DNA of 64,000 nt from Zunongwangia sp. HGR-M22 (GCF_027594425.1 NZ_CP115159.1:2813001-2877000); one strand, 5' to 3'. Positions 16,380-26,516 are shown, numbered from the stretch's first letter. Notes: a model not told the origin generated them from the letters alone. Program-made: numbers and translations.

Positions 16380-16822
16380 TAGCCTTCCTTCTTTTCGGTT
16401 AGTAATAAGTGTTCGCAAAGCATGACCAGCTCATCATTCTGATTGAAAACCTCTACTTTCTCAGTCACAATACCATATTGTGGTTTTTTATGATCTTTTT
16501 TATCAGAAATACTAATTTTTACGCGAATGGTATCCTCAATAAAAACCGGATTGGTAAAACGTAAACGTTCATAACCGTAAGTCATTGCCACTTCATTAAT
16601 CACATTGGCCGTCATGCCGATAGCTACTGAAAAGATCAAAGTGCCGTGTGCAATTCGCTTTTTGAATGCTTGTGTTCTACACCATTCTTTATCCATGTGA
16701 TGCGGGAAAAAATCGCCTGTTTGTCCGGCATGCATCACAATATCGGTTTCGGTTATGGTGCGGCCAATGGTGGTTCGCTCTTCACCGATTTCAAATTCTT
16801 CGTAGTACTTCTGTATAAACAT
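16379..16822 (-). CDS. MaoC-like hot-dog dehydratase
   Basis: This 147-residue protein has a single hot-dog fold. [20 protein letters not shown] leads into the hydratase core [19 protein letters not shown], followed by [14 protein letters not shown]. The Asp/His pair and the AHG motif are typical of (R)-specific enoyl-CoA hydratases of the MaoC family. The predicted role is reversible hydration/dehydration of an acyl-CoA thioester in the cytosol. It is coupled by TAATG to the binding-protein homologue and lies in the same operon as the two CoA-transferases. A CoA-thioester route of the form activation, dehydration, transfer is therefore plausible, with an unknown substrate. Confidence 0.85.
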   Translation of the reverse strand: MFIQKYYEEFEIGEERTTIGRTITETDIVMHAGQTGDFFPHHMDKEWCRTQAFKKRIAHGTLIFSVAIGMTANVINEVAMTYGYERLRFTNPVFIEDTIRVKISISDKKDHKKPQYGIVTEKVEVFNQNDELVMLCEHLLLTEKKEG

Positions 16823-16827
16823 ATATT

Positions 16828-19026
16828 CTAGATAGCTTTATAGCTGATTTTATATTCCTTTCCAGGATTGATGATCATTTCATATTCATCATTTCCCAGA
16901 CTTTTGATTGTTTCTGAACTCTTGGGTTTCGATTTACTTTTGAAAATTAAATTTCCTTCTCCTTTAACTCCGGTTAATCGTATTTCTTTCTTACTGGCAA
17001 ATATTTCGATTTCGCCATTAGGTGTTGGTACTTTCCCTTCCATCCAATCGAGTCCGCCAAGATTTGGCCTAATTTCATATTGCGCGTAACCTGGAGCAGT
17101 TGGCTTGACCCCTAAATAATATTTACCGAACAGATAAATAGGACTAGCTCCCCAGGCATGGCACAAGCTTTTCCCGTAAGGCCGTCCGTACATCGATAAA
17201 TGCTGTTCTCCTTCATCTGAAGGATCATATTTTTCCCAGAATGAAGTGGCGCCTAAATCCAGCATTCCGCCCCAATAATCCCGAATTTCATCAAGAACAT
17301 ATTCCTGCTCCCCAATAGCGCAAAGAGCCTCTAATTCGTAAAAACGCATATAAGGCGTAGTAATCAGTAGAATATCATCGTTCAACAAAACCTTCTCTTT
17401 TACGCTTTGCTTCTGTTCTTCATTGAAATAATTGAAGAAAATCCCGAACATATTTGCATAACGGGTTACAATATTCTGCATTTCACCATTAACTCTCTGG
17501 TGCTTCATGACCTGGTTTTTTTCATCCCAAAAAACATCGAACAGTTTTTTTTGCATTTCTTCAGCTAAACTTTTATATCTCTTTTGGTCGTTATTTTCAC
17601 CGGCAATTTCTGCACTTCTTGCCATAGCCTCCAGACTTCTAGCCAGGAGCATTTGTTCAAAACTTACTTCACCTGTCTTCGGTAAGCCATCGGCCCAATC
17701 GATAAAAACCCAGTCACCCTCTAAAGGCTCCAGGAATCCGGATTTATTACGCCTTCCTAAAACAAATTCCATAAGACTTTTCATTCTTGGATAGAACTGT
17801 TCAATAAAACTTGTATCACCAGTATAGAGATAGTAATCATATATTCCCACAAACCAATACAGCGAATAATCCATAATGGTATTGATATGCGCAGTTACCG
17901 GTTCTTTTCCTCTTAACGCAAGCAGCGTTCTTTCTACGGAATTATTATCGAAGAAAAGGTAGTAGTTCATCAAATAACTCTGGTAAGCGTCGCCAGACCA
18001 AATCCAACGATCCCTTTTTATTCCATCTATAAAAAATTCTCGGGAGGTAAGGTGCATTGTATAGGCTGAAACATCCCAGATTTCATTCAGCAATTCATCT
18101 GAAGAATTAAATTCCCCGCGATAATCCAGTGGAAGGTATTCGTACAACATCGAAATAGAGTCGTATTCAATAGAGGCATCTGCCTGTAACTGGACGTAAC
18201 GAAATGCTTTAGATTCGTCATGTGTATATTCTGAAGGTTGATTGCCATCAAACTGAATATAATCCAGTGTTTCACACCTGGCAGAATCCATCGCTTCTTC
18301 ACGGGATTCGCCATAATACAAAGAAAGCTGTCCTTCTCCCTTCAAGCCATGAACTTTTATATAACCAAAAGTTTCCTTACCAAAATCGACTAATTCCCCA
18401 TTTCCTACTTTCTCTCTTTTTTTTGCATTCCAGGGTTCGGTTTCCAGCCTGAAGTCTGAAGGATTTTCATTAGGCGAATTAAATTTCCAGTAACCCACTG
18501 ATTTCCAGGGTGTACCCGACTGTTGCGCTTTTCCTTCTTCATCAATCCATAACTTATCTTCGTTGGTAACGATCCAGGATTCATCTGAATTAATATATTT
18601 TCCCCGTATATAAATAGACGGTAAAAATTCCTGATTATAAACTTTAAGCGAGATAGTGTGTTTCCCTGCTTCTATTGTGAGAGATTTTGGCTGACCATAA
18701 ATTTGTTCACCGTCAATCAGTAACTGAAAAGAACCTTCTGAATAAATACTAACCTCATCTGCTTCCGGCAAGTCGACTTCCGTCTGAAAAGTAACCAATG
18801 GAAACGGACTGTAATAGCCCCATAATGGCGGAAATACCGCTTCTCGCTCTGTACGACGTACTTGCATCTTATTGCTAAGCCAAATTTCGAAATCGCCAGG
18901 ATACCAAATCCAGGTTGCACTGCTTTCCCTCATATTCTCTTCCTGGGAAATGGCGATATTACAACTACAAAGGGATATTATTAGAAGTACGGCAATTTTT
19001 ATAAAGGAGTATTTCAATGATTTCAT
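16828..19026 (-). CDS. GH78-type alpha-L-rhamnosidase, secreted
   Basis: This 732-residue protein has a signal peptide ending near [10 protein letters not shown]; the cysteines could also form a lipobox. The GH78 (alpha/alpha)6-barrel is recognisable from [19 protein letters not shown] (Asp334-Gly-Ile-Lys-Arg-Asp339-Arg-Trp, the catalytic-acid region). [18 protein letters not shown] and the C-terminal sandwich ([18 protein letters not shown]) also fit. It is somewhat shorter than many GH78 enzymes, with one N-terminal sandwich. GH78 removes terminal alpha-L-rhamnose; a Bacteroides GH78 acts on rhamnogalacturonan-II. It heads the nine-gene operon containing RhaT and the CoA-transferases, linking rhamnose release to its uptake. 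Confidence 0.88.
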   Translation of the reverse strand: MKSLKYSFIKIAVLLIISLCSCNIAISQEENMRESSATWIWYPGDFEIWLSNKMQVRRTEREAVFPPLWGYYSPFPLVTFQTEVDLPEADEVSIYSEGSFQLLIDGEQIYGQPKSLTIEAGKHTISLKVYNQEFLPSIYIRGKYINSDESWIVTNEDKLWIDEEGKAQQSGTPWKSVGYWKFNSPNENPSDFRLETEPWNAKKREKVGNGELVDFGKETFGYIKVHGLKGEGQLSLYYGESREEAMDSARCETLDYIQFDGNQPSEYTHDESKAFRYVQLQADASIEYDSISMLYEYLPLDYRGEFNSSDELLNEIWDVSAYTMHLTSREFFIDGIKRDRWIWSGDAYQSYLMNYYLFFDNNSVERTLLALRGKEPVTAHINTIMDYSLYWFVGIYDYYLYTGDTSFIEQFYPRMKSLMEFVLGRRNKSGFLEPLEGDWVFIDWADGLPKTGEVSFEQMLLARSLEAMARSAEIAGENNDQKRYKSLAEEMQKKLFDVFWDEKNQVMKHQRVNGEMQNIVTRYANMFGIFFNYFNEEQKQSVKEKVLLNDDILLITTPYMRFYELEALCAIGEQEYVLDEIRDYWGGMLDLGATSFWEKYDPSDEGEQHLSMYGRPYGKSLCHAWGASPIYLFGKYYLGVKPTAPGYAQYEIRPNLGGLDWMEGKVPTPNGEIEIFASKKEIRLTGVKGEGNLIFKSKSKPKSSETIKSLGNDEYEMIINPGKEYKISYKAI

Positions 19027-19051
19027 GAACTAATAGGCCTAAGTTATTGTT

Positions 19052-19096
19052 GAAATATCCCTAAAATTTATTATGAATTTATCCTGTACCTCCCTG
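19052..19096 (-). promoter_or_regulatory. Promoter with shared CAGGAT-type operator (GH78/CoA-transferase operon)
   Basis: The coding-strand box CAGGGAGGTACAGGAT (19081-19096) shows two CAGG half-sites exactly 10 bases apart. It is followed after 21 bases by GATATTTC (19052-19059), a 4-of-6 match to TAnnTTTG. The box starts 55 bases upstream of the ATG at 19026. No terminator hairpin separates it from the upstream gene ending at 19106. Confidence 0.65.
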
Positions 19097-19105
19097 TTAT
19101 TCCTT

Positions 19106-21829
19106 TTAATTAGAATCCTGAAATAGCCAGTCTACCGATTTTTCACCTACAAGACCCGCATCCCTGCTATTTATTTTTTGCACTGCCGGGATAAATCCAA
19201 GTATTAACACTCTTCCTTTTTCCAATTGAAGTTCATTTTTACCGGTCTCGAAGTGATAGGTATGTATATTTATTTTGGGATAACCATCCAATTTCAAAGC
19301 ATTAGCAATTGCAATATCAGCCTGTCCCATAATATTACCCGCTGCATTATTTTCTAAGGTAGGAGCTATTAGATTTTCTGTATCCTCGGCATCTTCAAAA
19401 AATCCTACCACCACTTTCACAGGTTTTGAGTTTTCAAACTTGAGAATTGTTCCATTTGCTATCTGATTCTTCTCCTTAAATTTTACGCCGGTTAGTTTTG
19501 AAATTTCAGGAGCAGCTTTAATAATTTGCGCACTCATTTTATCATATACAAGACTTCCCACTGCAACCGAATAAGTTTCCTGCCCCGAGAGAATTTTAAC
19601 TTCAGCAGGTGTCCATGCTTTAACTTTTTTGTCCTGTGAATCAGATTTTACTGAAGAGTCAATATTATTTAAATTTTTTCTAAAATTTTCTAATTCCTGT
19701 TCGTAAAGCGGTAACATTTCAGACCACAGCTTATATTTTCCATCATCTCCACCAGTAGGAATCCGCCTCATGGATGTTTGCATACTATTAGCATAAAAAT
19801 AATTTCCGTCGGTCAATTCAACCAGTTTACGATAGTGTTTCAAACTGTTTTCTAGATGAGGGATTGCTTTTAAAAGAGCATTTTTCTCTCCCGAATGATC
19901 ATATCTTAATACAAGCATGGCCGCTTTTACTTTTTCAGAAAAGAAATATGCAAATGCTTTATACGCACGAATATCATTTTGAAGTCGAATGAATTCATCT
20001 TTATTTTTACTTACATTCGGTTCTGTCTTATCTATTGCCTCAACAGCTTTTTTACCATGGTCCTCAATTTCCTGAATAATTTGTAGGGGTGTTTCTCCGA
20101 TATGTGGTTCATTATTAAATTCTTTTTCGGCGTATTCAATCAAAATTTCTCCTTCTGGCCCGGTGGATTCATAAAATCCCGGATAAACGCGCCACTTATA
20201 TGGATTAACCAACTGACTCATAAACATACCTAGTAATAAGGTTTGCCTGTTCCCTTCAGTTATTCCAAATCTTCGTAATGTTTTAGGAGCAATTTCTCCG
20301 GTCTCCTCATAAGCCGTTAGAATTTGTTCAGAGGCAGCCCGATCAGTGCCATACTTTTTAGAAAATTCGTCGCTCCAGAATTCAATTTCTTCATTTCTTT
20401 CTCTTTCTTTTTGCCAGGCATATCTTCCCCAGGCGCTATACCAGATCCAATCTCGATCCATTTCCAGTAAACGGGGTGCCGTATTATCTGCGGTATATGG
20501 CCAGTCCCAATAAGAAGTTTGAGGATACAGATGCAAGGCATTTGCTCCGTGAACTTCATGCATAGCTTTAACTGTCTTTTCAATAAAATTAGGAGAACCA
20601 AAACGAAATGGCTCCAGGTTTGCAAGGATATGAACGTTTGAAATATGTACCGAAGCCAGATTACTTAAATCCTGATGGATTTTTGTCCAAGGACCTCGTG
20701 GTTCATAAGTCGTTAAAGACTCACCAGTATACTTATGTGTGGTATAGAGATTTTTATACATGGGAAACGCAGCCTGCACAACCTTTGGAGCATCAGTATC
20801 GTGCGCTCTCAAAATGATTGGTGGTTCATCTTCTCTTCCCAGTCGTTGCATGCCATCCTTCACGCCGGGAATAATGGTATTCGTAAACCAGCTTATATCA
20901 TTTTCAATGCCGCTCATAGCTTCTCCCAGTGCGACCAGAAGCCCAACATTAGGATATTTCTCTATAAAAGCGGCTATTGATTTTCGAGTATAATCTTCCA
21001 GTAACGGAGTAATTTCACGTCCTCTATCCTGAGTAGGGATATTATGATGTTCTGCAAAAGGTTTGGAAACGATAATATTATAAAACATTTGAATTACCCA
21101 AATTCCGCGTTTATCAGCTTCTGTTGTTAGAAATTCAAATATTTCTTCGTTTTTTCTGAAAGTTTCTTCATCTACTTCAAGTGCATAGGGATAATCTTCT
21201 AATTTCACTAAAGACGCAAATGGATGCCCGTTCCATAAATACAAGGAATTATATCGATTTTCAACCAACATATCCAAATATTTTATCCATAGTTCCTTAT
21301 CATAAAACCAGGGAAAGTTTTTTGGAGTATATGGATATTCATAAACATGCCTATCGGGAAGAATATTCATTTTTTGCATTCCTATAGCAGTTCCACGCAA
21401 AACCATCTCCGGCTGATCACCAAAATCGAGATTTTTCGGTAATTTTTCTTCAGATTTAATTCTATCGGCAAGCTCCAATGCTCCATAAAGTGCACCGGAC
21501 TCGTCATTCCCTATGACATATATTTTATTTCCTTCCGAAGAAATTCTGAAAGCTTCCTTTGAATTGGTAATTTTGGGCAGATCACTTTTAAAAATATGTG
21601 TTCTAAACCAATCAGAATCTTTTTCAGCTACAATGATTAGTCTTGATTCTGAAAAACCGTTTGGCACGTCTTCAAGGAATCGAATATCTTCTCCAATACG
21701 ATCCAGTTCCAGCATCAACCGTTCTGAACCAAAATTTATTCTTGGTGATTCTTTATCAAATGAAATTGCAATCTGAGCATTCAGTTGCATTGAAAAAATG
21801 ATGAAGAATGTACTTAAAATGGTTTTCAT
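19106..21829 (-). CDS. Large secreted glycoside hydrolase, GH138/GH115/GH67-like
   Basis: This is a 907-residue protein with a signal peptide (to about FSMQLNAQ). An N-terminal GH20-type accessory domain (residues about 20-130, ending DESGALYGALELADRI) precedes a TIM barrel with RGTAIGMQKMNILPDR, LDMLVENRYNSLYLWNGHPF, VGLLVALGEAMSG and HISNVHILANLEPFRFGSPN. A helical region and a C-terminal domain follow. The accessory-domain-plus-barrel arrangement is shared by uronidases such as GH67, GH115 and the alpha-galacturonidase family GH138, which acts on chain A of rhamnogalacturonan-II. I favour an alpha-uronidase, perhaps GH138, from length and context. The family is not proven and catalytic acids are not assigned (candidate Glu in LGEAMSG). 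Last gene of its operon. Confidence 0.6.
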   Translation of the reverse strand: MKTILSTFFIIFSMQLNAQIAISFDKESPRINFGSERLMLELDRIGEDIRFLEDVPNGFSESRLIIVAEKDSDWFRTHIFKSDLPKITNSKEAFRISSEGNKIYVIGNDESGALYGALELADRIKSEEKLPKNLDFGDQPEMVLRGTAIGMQKMNILPDRHVYEYPYTPKNFPWFYDKELWIKYLDMLVENRYNSLYLWNGHPFASLVKLEDYPYALEVDEETFRKNEEIFEFLTTEADKRGIWVIQMFYNIIVSKPFAEHHNIPTQDRGREITPLLEDYTRKSIAAFIEKYPNVGLLVALGEAMSGIENDISWFTNTIIPGVKDGMQRLGREDEPPIILRAHDTDAPKVVQAAFPMYKNLYTTHKYTGESLTTYEPRGPWTKIHQDLSNLASVHISNVHILANLEPFRFGSPNFIEKTVKAMHEVHGANALHLYPQTSYWDWPYTADNTAPRLLEMDRDWIWYSAWGRYAWQKERERNEEIEFWSDEFSKKYGTDRAASEQILTAYEETGEIAPKTLRRFGITEGNRQTLLLGMFMSQLVNPYKWRVYPGFYESTGPEGEILIEYAEKEFNNEPHIGETPLQIIQEIEDHGKKAVEAIDKTEPNVSKNKDEFIRLQNDIRAYKAFAYFFSEKVKAAMLVLRYDHSGEKNALLKAIPHLENSLKHYRKLVELTDGNYFYANSMQTSMRRIPTGGDDGKYKLWSEMLPLYEQELENFRKNLNNIDSSVKSDSQDKKVKAWTPAEVKILSGQETYSVAVGSLVYDKMSAQIIKAAPEISKLTGVKFKEKNQIANGTILKFENSKPVKVVVGFFEDAEDTENLIAPTLENNAAGNIMGQADIAIANALKLDGYPKINIHTYHFETGKNELQLEKGRVLILGFIPAVQKINSRDAGLVGEKSVDWLFQDSN

Positions 21830-21838
21830 TAACGCTTT

Positions 21839-23422
21839 TTAATTTCCGTTGAAGAATATATAAAGACCTATCATTACGATAAATAAGGCGGCCCACATCA
21901 CTTTAGCTGAAGGTTTCAATTTTGATAATTCTCCATAGTCCAGCGTACTTACATATTGGTTTTTCGATTTATCGTTAAGCGAAAGAATCACAATTAGTAC
22001 AGAAAGAAACACGAAAATGTAAAAAGAAAGCAATAGAAAATGTGGCCAAAAATTATAATTGGCTGCTGGGAAAACCCATAAATAGAAGACGCCTATGCCC
22101 ATGCTAAGAATGGTTCCTAAAATAAGAATGATATTTACGGCACGGGTGGTGGTTTTCTTCCAAAGTACACCAAACAAGAAAACTACCGACATTGGTGGTG
22201 CAATGAATCCTAGAATTGATTGAAAAACGTCAAAAAGATTTAATCCTTTGATACTATTTATCGCAAGCGTGATAAAAATGGCTAATACCGCTCCTATTAC
22301 AGTTACTATTCGCCCAATCTTAACCACTTGTCTTTGGGTTGCTTCAGGTTTAAATTTCTTCACATAAATATCCATTGTAAAAACAGTACTTAAAGCATTT
22401 AAAGCCGAATCTATAGTACTTACCAAGGCTGCGATTAAAACTGCCATCACGAGACCTGTCATACCAACAGGAAACATTTTGGTCACCATGGTCATGTAAG
22501 CCTCATCTGGATTTTGTAATTCGGGATAAAGAATAAAGCAAATTACTCCTGGAAGAATAAATAAAGGCACATCCAGTATTTTAAGCCAACCGGTAAAATT
22601 GGCGCCAAGCTGCCCCTGTTTAATATTTTGCGCTCCCAGGACCGATTGTACCATTGATTGATCTGTACACCAAAACCAAACTCCCATTACCGGATATCCT
22701 AAGACAATAGCAAGCCATGGATAGTTAGCATCATCGGCTGGAAGAAAAAGATTCCAATACTCTGAAGGAGTTTCTGAAATTAGCCTTTCTGCACCCCCAA
22801 TTTTGTAAATCCCGGTTATTGTTAATGCTAATGAAACCACAATCAATAAAACCATCTGAAATACATTGGTAGCAGCGATAGCTTTGAGGCCACCAGCGAT
22901 AGTAAAAAAAGAAGCTATGATGATTAAAACGATAATGGATAGCCACATGGGAATTCCTAAAATCTGCTGAATAAGAATACCTCCTGCAAAAAGTGTAAGA
23001 GATAGCCAGCTAATTAATACCGTTACTATCGTATACCAGGCCAAAATATTTTGCGTAGAATTACCAAAACGTTTCCCCATAAATTCGGGTAAAGTTTGTG
23101 TTTTTGCACCTAGATAACGCGGAGCAAATACTACGGCCAGTAAAAAAATAAAAATAAAAGCATACCAGGCAAAATTTCCCGCTACAATACCTGTGGTATA
23201 GCCAATACTAGCGGAGGCTATCAACATTGAAGGCCCAACGTTTGTTCCCCACATGGTAAAACCAATACTAGTCCAGTTAAGGGAATTACCTGCTAAAAAT
23301 AGATTCTCGTCTACATCTTTTTTATCTCTAAAGCTGGCCCAGTAGCCTATCCCTACAAGAATTAAAATATATACACCCACAACGATAAAATCAGTTATGG
23401 TCAATAACTCATGAATTTCCAT
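21839..23422 (-). CDS. Sodium/solute symporter (SSS family)
   Basis: This is a 527-residue inner-membrane protein with about 13-14 hydrophobic helices. Family landmarks are SIGFTMWGTNVGPSMLIASA (first unwound helix), LPEFMGKRFGNSTQ, GGLKAIAATNVFQMVLL, and ALVSTIDSALNALSTVFTMD, which contains the Na+-site Ser residues. SSS members of the SGLT/NanT type import sugars, sugar acids or sialic acid with Na+. The gap to the downstream GH138-like gene is nine bases. It probably imports the monosaccharide freed by that hydrolase or by the GH141-like enzyme; the substrate is not readable. A second symporter (42442-43938) is a different member, which suggests different cargo. Confidence 0.88.
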   Translation of the reverse strand: MEIHELLTITDFIVVGVYILILVGIGYWASFRDKKDVDENLFLAGNSLNWTSIGFTMWGTNVGPSMLIASASIGYTTGIVAGNFAWYAFIFIFLLAVVFAPRYLGAKTQTLPEFMGKRFGNSTQNILAWYTIVTVLISWLSLTLFAGGILIQQILGIPMWLSIIVLIIIASFFTIAGGLKAIAATNVFQMVLLIVVSLALTITGIYKIGGAERLISETPSEYWNLFLPADDANYPWLAIVLGYPVMGVWFWCTDQSMVQSVLGAQNIKQGQLGANFTGWLKILDVPLFILPGVICFILYPELQNPDEAYMTMVTKMFPVGMTGLVMAVLIAALVSTIDSALNALSTVFTMDIYVKKFKPEATQRQVVKIGRIVTVIGAVLAIFITLAINSIKGLNLFDVFQSILGFIAPPMSVVFLFGVLWKKTTTRAVNIILILGTILSMGIGVFYLWVFPAANYNFWPHFLLLSFYIFVFLSVLIVILSLNDKSKNQYVSTLDYGELSKLKPSAKVMWAALFIVMIGLYIFFNGN

Positions 23423-23437
23423 AAATAATCTTAAAAT

Positions 23438-24532
23438 TTAGGATAGTAGTTTCTGCAGATTGAATTCCTCAATAATTGTTGAAATTTTTTCCGGTTTACC
23501 AGAATCAAGAGATCTCTCCATAGCCTTTAATAGAACAATTGTACCTATTCCTTCTATTAAATCGGGGTATGCGGTAAAATCCTGATGAATACTATCGGCA
23601 AAATAATTTAAATAGTTCTCGTATTCTCCGGCATGATGACTTTTCCCTTCAAACCTGAAAAAATGCTTTAACTTATGTTCCCACGTTATTATACGTTCTT
23701 CACCATCTTTATCTGTTATAGCGTATCGTAAATCCATATAATCTCCTTGGCTACAACCTAAATTTCCGCGAAGAATACAGCTCATTTCACTGTCTCTCTG
23801 TACTGGTTGTACTGGTCCTGAATAGGCACCTCCAACCCTGGCAATTCTACCATCTTTGGATTTATATATAAACTGCATGGTGTCGTAATTTTTAAGACCA
23901 CCGTTTTTACCATTTTTGCTAAGCATGCCATACCCCATTACTTCTTCAATTTCTGGCAAATACCATCTAATGAAGTCTACCGGATGGCTTAAGCCTCCAT
24001 ATAGCCATTTAAAAGAATTTTCCAGGGCCCAGGGTTTTTCCAGAAACCATCGATGATCTGCATTATAATAGGCTTCCACAGTAACTAAATCTCCAATTAA
24101 ACCATTCTCAAAATCCTGTCGTTGTCGTTTCATCGGTTGAAAAAACCTACTGCTCTGGCCTACAAATAACTTTTTTCCAGTTTTTACCTGAAGCTCAACT
24201 AATTCAGAAGCTTCTTTAAGATCATCAATCAAGGGTTTCGTACAAACTACGTGTTTATCATGTTCCAGCGCCAGTTTAATATGAGCAGCATGCAAATGAT
24301 CTGGGGTGTAGATTGCTATAGCCTCTACGGTAGGATCATTAAGCAAATCTTCAAATTTTGTAGTATATTCATAAAAATCAAATTCCTTTGCTCTTTTCTT
24401 ACAAACTTCGAGATTGAGATCACACATCTTCACCAATTCAATCTTAGGACTGGAAAGTGCTGCAGAAATAGTACTTCTACCTTCTCCCAAACCTAAAATC
24501 CCTAATCGTAACTTTTTGTTTTCTTTACTCAT
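23438..24532 (-). CDS. Gfo/Idh/MocA-family oxidoreductase
   Basis: This is a 364-residue NAD(P)-dependent oxidoreductase. The Rossmann motif is LGILGLGEGRSTISAAL at residues about 9-25, VCTKPLIDDLKEA carries the conserved Lys-Pro, and YGGLSHPVDFIRWYLPE gives the C-terminal active-site His and Asp. The C-terminal region has many aromatic and charged residues (HRWFLEKPWALENSFKW). It is not closely similar to the family member at 9971-11014. It overlaps the upstream GH141-like gene by eight bases and precedes a symporter by 15 bases. The setting of hydrolase, oxidoreductase and importer suggests oxidation of a released sugar or uronate; the substrate is unknown. Confidence 0.85.
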   Translation of the reverse strand: MSKENKKLRLGILGLGEGRSTISAALSSPKIELVKMCDLNLEVCKKRAKEFDFYEYTTKFEDLLNDPTVEAIAIYTPDHLHAAHIKLALEHDKHVVCTKPLIDDLKEASELVELQVKTGKKLFVGQSSRFFQPMKRQRQDFENGLIGDLVTVEAYYNADHRWFLEKPWALENSFKWLYGGLSHPVDFIRWYLPEIEEVMGYGMLSKNGKNGGLKNYDTMQFIYKSKDGRIARVGGAYSGPVQPVQRDSEMSCILRGNLGCSQGDYMDLRYAITDKDGEERIITWEHKLKHFFRFEGKSHHAGEYENYLNYFADSIHQDFTAYPDLIEGIGTIVLLKAMERSLDSGKPEKISTIIEEFNLQKLLS

Positions 24533-26408
24533 TTTTTATTTGTTGAAACTCAGGTTGTAGACCTGCATTATCCTTAATTTCTTTTGCTACTCCAGGACCA
24601 TTGTTTTCCCATAAATTACCCGGTCCCGGACTGTTCTCAAAAAATTTATCCTTTTCGGTCCAGTTATTTATAGATCTTATGTAGGAAGAGCCCTCATCGT
24701 AATAAATATATTGATGATGATGTGGCATGTGCGCATAAGGTGCCTCGTTTAGATCATATATTGCATTTTCACTAATCTCTGTATTTGGCTGGGCAGAAAG
24801 GGTATAAATACCGCCTACATCATACATTTGCTTAGCGAAATTGTGAATCCTATTAGCGTGAATCCTATTATTCTTAGCGATCGAAATCGTTTTAGTCCAG
24901 CTCCAACCCAAACAAATCCCACTATAATTGATATCTGAAACTTCATTATGACTAATATCAATATCGTGAGCGACACCAATACTAATGCCTACACATCCCC
25001 AATCTTCGTTAGTAACATTAGTTATGTAATTATTATGAATATTTAGGTGGTGTACTATTTCCCGTTCATCTTTTGGTTGATATGGCAAGTGAGCCTCAAA
25101 TTCAGCCCCTCCAAAAAAAGCCGCCTGAATAGCGGTTCCTCCTACATCCTCAAAAACATTACCCGCAATTTCACTTTCAGCCACACCACTAATAAGATCT
25201 AATCCAGTAGCAGCTAAATGACTGAATTTGCATCCAATAATTTTAATATTATTGGCATTGGATACTTCAAATGCAGCTGGCTGTCTTTCTATCCATGCTT
25301 GATTTTCCAATGCGGCTTTGTCTGGTGTTCCTGGTTCTTCTAATTTATAGGCATCGATTATAGACCAACCGGCCTGAAGCGGTACATGACCTTTTTGTGA
25401 TGGGCGCATCCATGTAGAATGCTGAAAACTTATATTTTCAAATTGAATATTAGAAACTGTTTTATCCAAAGTTCCCTTAATCTCTACAAGACTTTCTAAA
25501 GCAGGAACAATAATTTCAGAATTATTAGGGTCCTTTCCGTTTTTCGGGTAATAGTAAACTTTAAGGTTTCTTTTGTCGAGGTACCATTCTCCAGGTTCGC
25601 TCAACAATTCGGCGGCTCCAGTAAAATAAAATGCCGAATTTCCGTTATACTCCTTTTTAGAATCTATAAACGGTGCCGGCCACGGATGTTCAAATTCAAT
25701 TTTACTCTCAGGTTGATGAAATTTCACTGCTGTGCTATCCCCATGCCTTTCCAGTGATTTAACACGAAGATTGGCGATAGCCCACCACTGGTGAATTACA
25801 AATTCAAGATCTTCCGGATTTTTAAAATCCAAATTAGGAGTCGGGATCCACATAATCTCATTTTCAGAATCTACAGAAAGAATTCTATTTAGCTTCTGCT
25901 CCCCAAGATTTGTCGCACGCCTTGCTTTTTGACCATCTACCCAGATTTGTCTAAACTGAATCGAATTTCCCCCGAACAGCGGCAAATCTGCAACCCAAAG
26001 ATTATTATTAATTGCTGAATCAATATTTAAGTTAGTGGTATTCGCTTTTTTCCAGTTTTGAATTTCTATGCCTCCTGAAAAAACAGGCTTCGATTTATCG
26101 GCTGATTTTATGACTGTAGGGGAATCTAATGTTCCAGAATCTTCCGGACGTAATAGAATTGGCTCATAAAGTCGGTAAATACCATCCTCTATAATTATTT
26201 GAATACCTTCATTTTCATCCAGTTTATTTAATCTTCTTAATTCCCTGGCTTTTCGAAGCGCAGCTGAAACTGTTGCCAATGGATTTAAACTATCTCCTGT
26301 ATTACTATCTTTACCATTTGGGGAAACATAAATCTCTGCGGCATGAGAAAATGATCCAAACAGAAGAAGCAATATTGATAGAAGTCTTAAGTAAATTTTA
26401 GATAACAT
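24525..26408 (-). CDS. GH141-like right-handed beta-helix glycosidase, secreted
   Basis: This 627-residue protein has a signal peptide cut near FSHA/AEIYVSPNG. EIYVSPNGKDSNTGDSLNPL plus RELRRLNK opens the typical parallel beta-helix. Later repeats (IKIIGCKFSHLAATGLDLIS, AEIAGNVFEDVGGTAIQ, DIDISHNEVSDINYSGICLG, ENAIYDLNEAPYA) fit GH141. Characterised GH141 enzymes are an alpha-L-fucosidase on rhamnogalacturonan-II (BT1002) and a xylanase. Alpha-L-fucosidase or a related side-chain activity is inferred here from the pectin setting. It heads its operon; the CAGGAT promoter is 55 bases upstream. Its stop overlaps the next start by eight bases. Confidence 0.75.
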   Translation of the reverse strand: MLSKIYLRLLSILLLLFGSFSHAAEIYVSPNGKDSNTGDSLNPLATVSAALRKARELRRLNKLDENEGIQIIIEDGIYRLYEPILLRPEDSGTLDSPTVIKSADKSKPVFSGGIEIQNWKKANTTNLNIDSAINNNLWVADLPLFGGNSIQFRQIWVDGQKARRATNLGEQKLNRILSVDSENEIMWIPTPNLDFKNPEDLEFVIHQWWAIANLRVKSLERHGDSTAVKFHQPESKIEFEHPWPAPFIDSKKEYNGNSAFYFTGAAELLSEPGEWYLDKRNLKVYYYPKNGKDPNNSEIIVPALESLVEIKGTLDKTVSNIQFENISFQHSTWMRPSQKGHVPLQAGWSIIDAYKLEEPGTPDKAALENQAWIERQPAAFEVSNANNIKIIGCKFSHLAATGLDLISGVAESEIAGNVFEDVGGTAIQAAFFGGAEFEAHLPYQPKDEREIVHHLNIHNNYITNVTNEDWGCVGISIGVAHDIDISHNEVSDINYSGICLGWSWTKTISIAKNNRIHANRIHNFAKQMYDVGGIYTLSAQPNTEISENAIYDLNEAPYAHMPHHHQYIYYDEGSSYIRSINNWTEKDKFFENSPGPGNLWENNGPGVAKEIKDNAGLQPEFQQIKNE

Positions 26409-26433
26409 AGTTGAGCATGTTGTTTAATTACAT

Positions 26434-26481
26434 CAATGATAATTATTCAACACATTAAACCTATCCTGTACTTACTTGAAG
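26434..26481 (-). promoter_or_regulatory. Promoter with shared CAGGAT-type operator (GH141-like operon)
   Basis: The coding-strand box CAAGTAAGTACAGGAT (26463-26478) is followed after exactly 21 bases by TATCATTG (26434-26441), a 5-of-6 match to TAnnTTTG. The box starts 55 bases upstream of the ATG at 26408. It shares 22 identical bases (26461-26482) with the propeller-operon promoter. Confidence 0.72.
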
Positions 26482-26508
26482 AAAAACAAAAAATCAACTT
26501 TAAAGCTG
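26482..26508 (-). terminator. Possible intrinsic terminator after the GH2 gene
   Basis: On the coding strand a short hairpin (CAGC/GTTG around TTTAAA, 26495-26508) is followed by a T-rich run (complement of 26482-26494), directly after the GH2 stop. The stem is short and contains a G-U pair, so this is tentative. It would separate the GH2 transcript from the next promoter. Confidence 0.4.
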
Positions 26509-26516
26509 AAAAACAA

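Noticed and set aside
24110-24125. CAGGAT string within the Gfo/Idh/MocA gene
   Set aside because: It encodes Arg-Gln-Asp in frame, lacks the distal half-site and lies in the middle of a gene.
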